NCBI RefSeq assembly: GCF_003336675.1
Contig: NZ_QPII01000004.1
Coordinates: 1-64,000 of the forward strand
From: Billgrantia montanilacus
GTDB taxonomy: Bacteria; Pseudomonadota; Gammaproteobacteria; Pseudomonadales; Halomonadaceae
Length of the DNA stretch: 64,000 nucleotides
Direction of reading: 5' to 3'
Under the pieces are notes generated by a model. The model was not told the origin of the DNA, made no database searches, and saw only the letters and a list, made by a program, of their open reading frames with translations. This document shows, piece by piece, positions 63,264 to 64,000 of this stretch. The position numbers were made by a program, and so were the translations under genes. Every line of letters starts with the position of its first letter. The stretch's first letter is position 1.

Positions 63264-64000
63264 TCAGAAGCGATCGACGCGGAACGGCGTCATATCCACC
63301 GCGGGCTCTTCGCCATCCATCATCTGGGCGAGCAGCTCTCCGGTGGCCGGGCCCAGGGTAAAGCCCTGATGGCCGTGGCCGAAGGCGAGCCACAGCCCCG
63401 CCTTGTCGGGGGCCGGGCCGATCACCGGCTTCATGTCGGGCAGGCAGGGACGGGCGCCTTTCCAGGGCTGGCCGTCACGACGTTTGCCCAGCGGGAACAG
63501 CTTGCGTGCCACCTTCTCGGCGGCGGCCAGTTGCTTGTACTGGGGCGGCGAGTCCAGGTCGGCAAGCTCGGCGCCGGTGGTCAGGCGAATCCCGGCGCGC
63601 ATCGGCTCGAGCAGGAACCCCTTCTCGGCGTCCATGACCCAGTGGTTGAGCTTGGCTCCCTCTTCGGCGGAGTAGTGCATATGGTAGCCGCGCTTCACGA
63701 ACAGCGGCACCTTCATGCCCAGCCTCGCCAGCAGCTCGCCGGCCCAGGGCCCCAGGGCCACCACCACCTCATCTGCCTCCAGGGCCCCCTCGCTGGTCTT
63801 GACCTGCCAGCCGCCCTCTACCTGGAGCACGTCCTCGACGCTGGCCTGCATCACCTGGCCGCCCTGTTCAGCAAAGCTGCGGGCGTAGGCTTGTACCAGG
63901 CCGCCCGGGTCCGAGACCATCCAGGGCTGCGTCCAGTAGATCGCCCCGATCAGCCCCTTGCCCAGATGCGGCTCCTTGGCGTAGAGCGCCTCGGCGTCAA
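63264..64000 (-). CDS. DadA-like FAD-dependent D-amino-acid dehydrogenase (partial, C-terminal part)
   Basis: The frame is open from the window edge (64000) to the stop at 63264, about 245 residues. The start and the N-terminal FAD-binding GxGxxG lie outside. Visible DAO-family segments are DEVVVALGPWAGELL, KRGYHMHY, and the C-terminal GLWLAFGHGHQGFTLGPATGELLAQ that contacts FAD. It oxidatively deaminates D-amino acids or a similar amine. An internal ATG at 63920 is not the start. Confidence 0.88.
   Translation of the reverse strand, partial: DAEALYAKEPHLGKGLIGAIYWTQPWMVSDPGGLVQAYARSFAEQGGQVMQASVEDVLQVEGGWQVKTSEGALEADEVVVALGPWAGELLARLGMKVPLFVKRGYHMHYSAEEGAKLNHWVMDAEKGFLLEPMRAGIRLTTGAELADLDSPPQYKQLAAAEKVARKLFPLGKRRDGQPWKGARPCLPDMKPVIGPAPDKAGLWLAFGHGHQGFTLGPATGELLAQMMDGEEPAVDMTPFRVDRF

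Overview
The window looks like chromosomal DNA of a high-GC gammaproteobacterium of the Halomonas/Halomonadaceae type. Support comes from the gammaproteobacterial gene orders ccmABCDEFGHI, smc-zipA-ligA, rnm-yciO, glrK-qseG-glrR and guaBA, and from third-position G/C bias almost throughout. The assignment rests on gene content and style, not on a database match.

Layout. 1-115 is the right end of an IS3-family element. 240-6700 holds a GntR/FCD regulator and a minus-strand catabolic cluster: a heme-oxygenase-like diiron oxidase (HDO) candidate, an aldehyde dehydrogenase, a GlcG/HbpS protein, a [2Fe-2S] flavoprotein reductase, a [2Fe-2S] ferredoxin, an aspartate-dehydrogenase-like enzyme and a DUF1330 protein. 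7123-12698 holds a gamma-glutamyltransferase, a two-gene short chromate transporter, and a divergent pair of units (rhodanese-pgpA and padR-chrA) separated by a 30-bp perfect palindrome. 12784-13950 holds yigZ and a LexA/UmuD-like autoprotease behind an SOS box.

14076-21203 is the complete cytochrome c maturation operon, followed by smc, zipA, ligA and a YheU protein. Next come a GGDEF-EAL protein with a periplasmic CXXCH heme motif, mnmC, a cluster of DnaA boxes, a YciI protein, rnm, yciO, a potassium channel with a CYTH phosphatase, a PhoU-like/Pit phosphate pair and argA. 41540-42422 has no credible protein gene. It carries a GlrR-type site, a sigma-54 promoter, structured sequence and a strong terminator, directly upstream of glrK-qseG-glrR, which is where enterobacteria keep the sRNA gene glmY. 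A peroxiredoxin, xseA, PRC-barrel and CsbD stress proteins and guaBA follow.

52811-59534 is an accessory island. It contains an A+T-rich two-gene module (a DGQHR/ParB-like protein plus a HEPN protein with an RNxxxH motif), an IS remnant, a SIR2 protein overlapping a 41-aa ORF missed by length cut-offs, and a four-gene operon linked by 4-nt overlaps (PAAR spike, unknown protein, TPR lipoprotein, HD-type (p)ppGpp-hydrolase-like protein). The last part holds an acetyl-CoA hydrolase/transferase, a phasin-like small protein, a LysE exporter and the C-terminal part of a DadA-like FAD oxidase cut by the window edge.

Most notable candidates: the HEPN module and SIR2 unit (defence), the PAAR/HD operon (type VI secretion cargo), the GlmY-like RNA locus, and the diiron oxidase cluster with its own electron-transfer chain. 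No rRNA, tRNA or CRISPR array was recognised.
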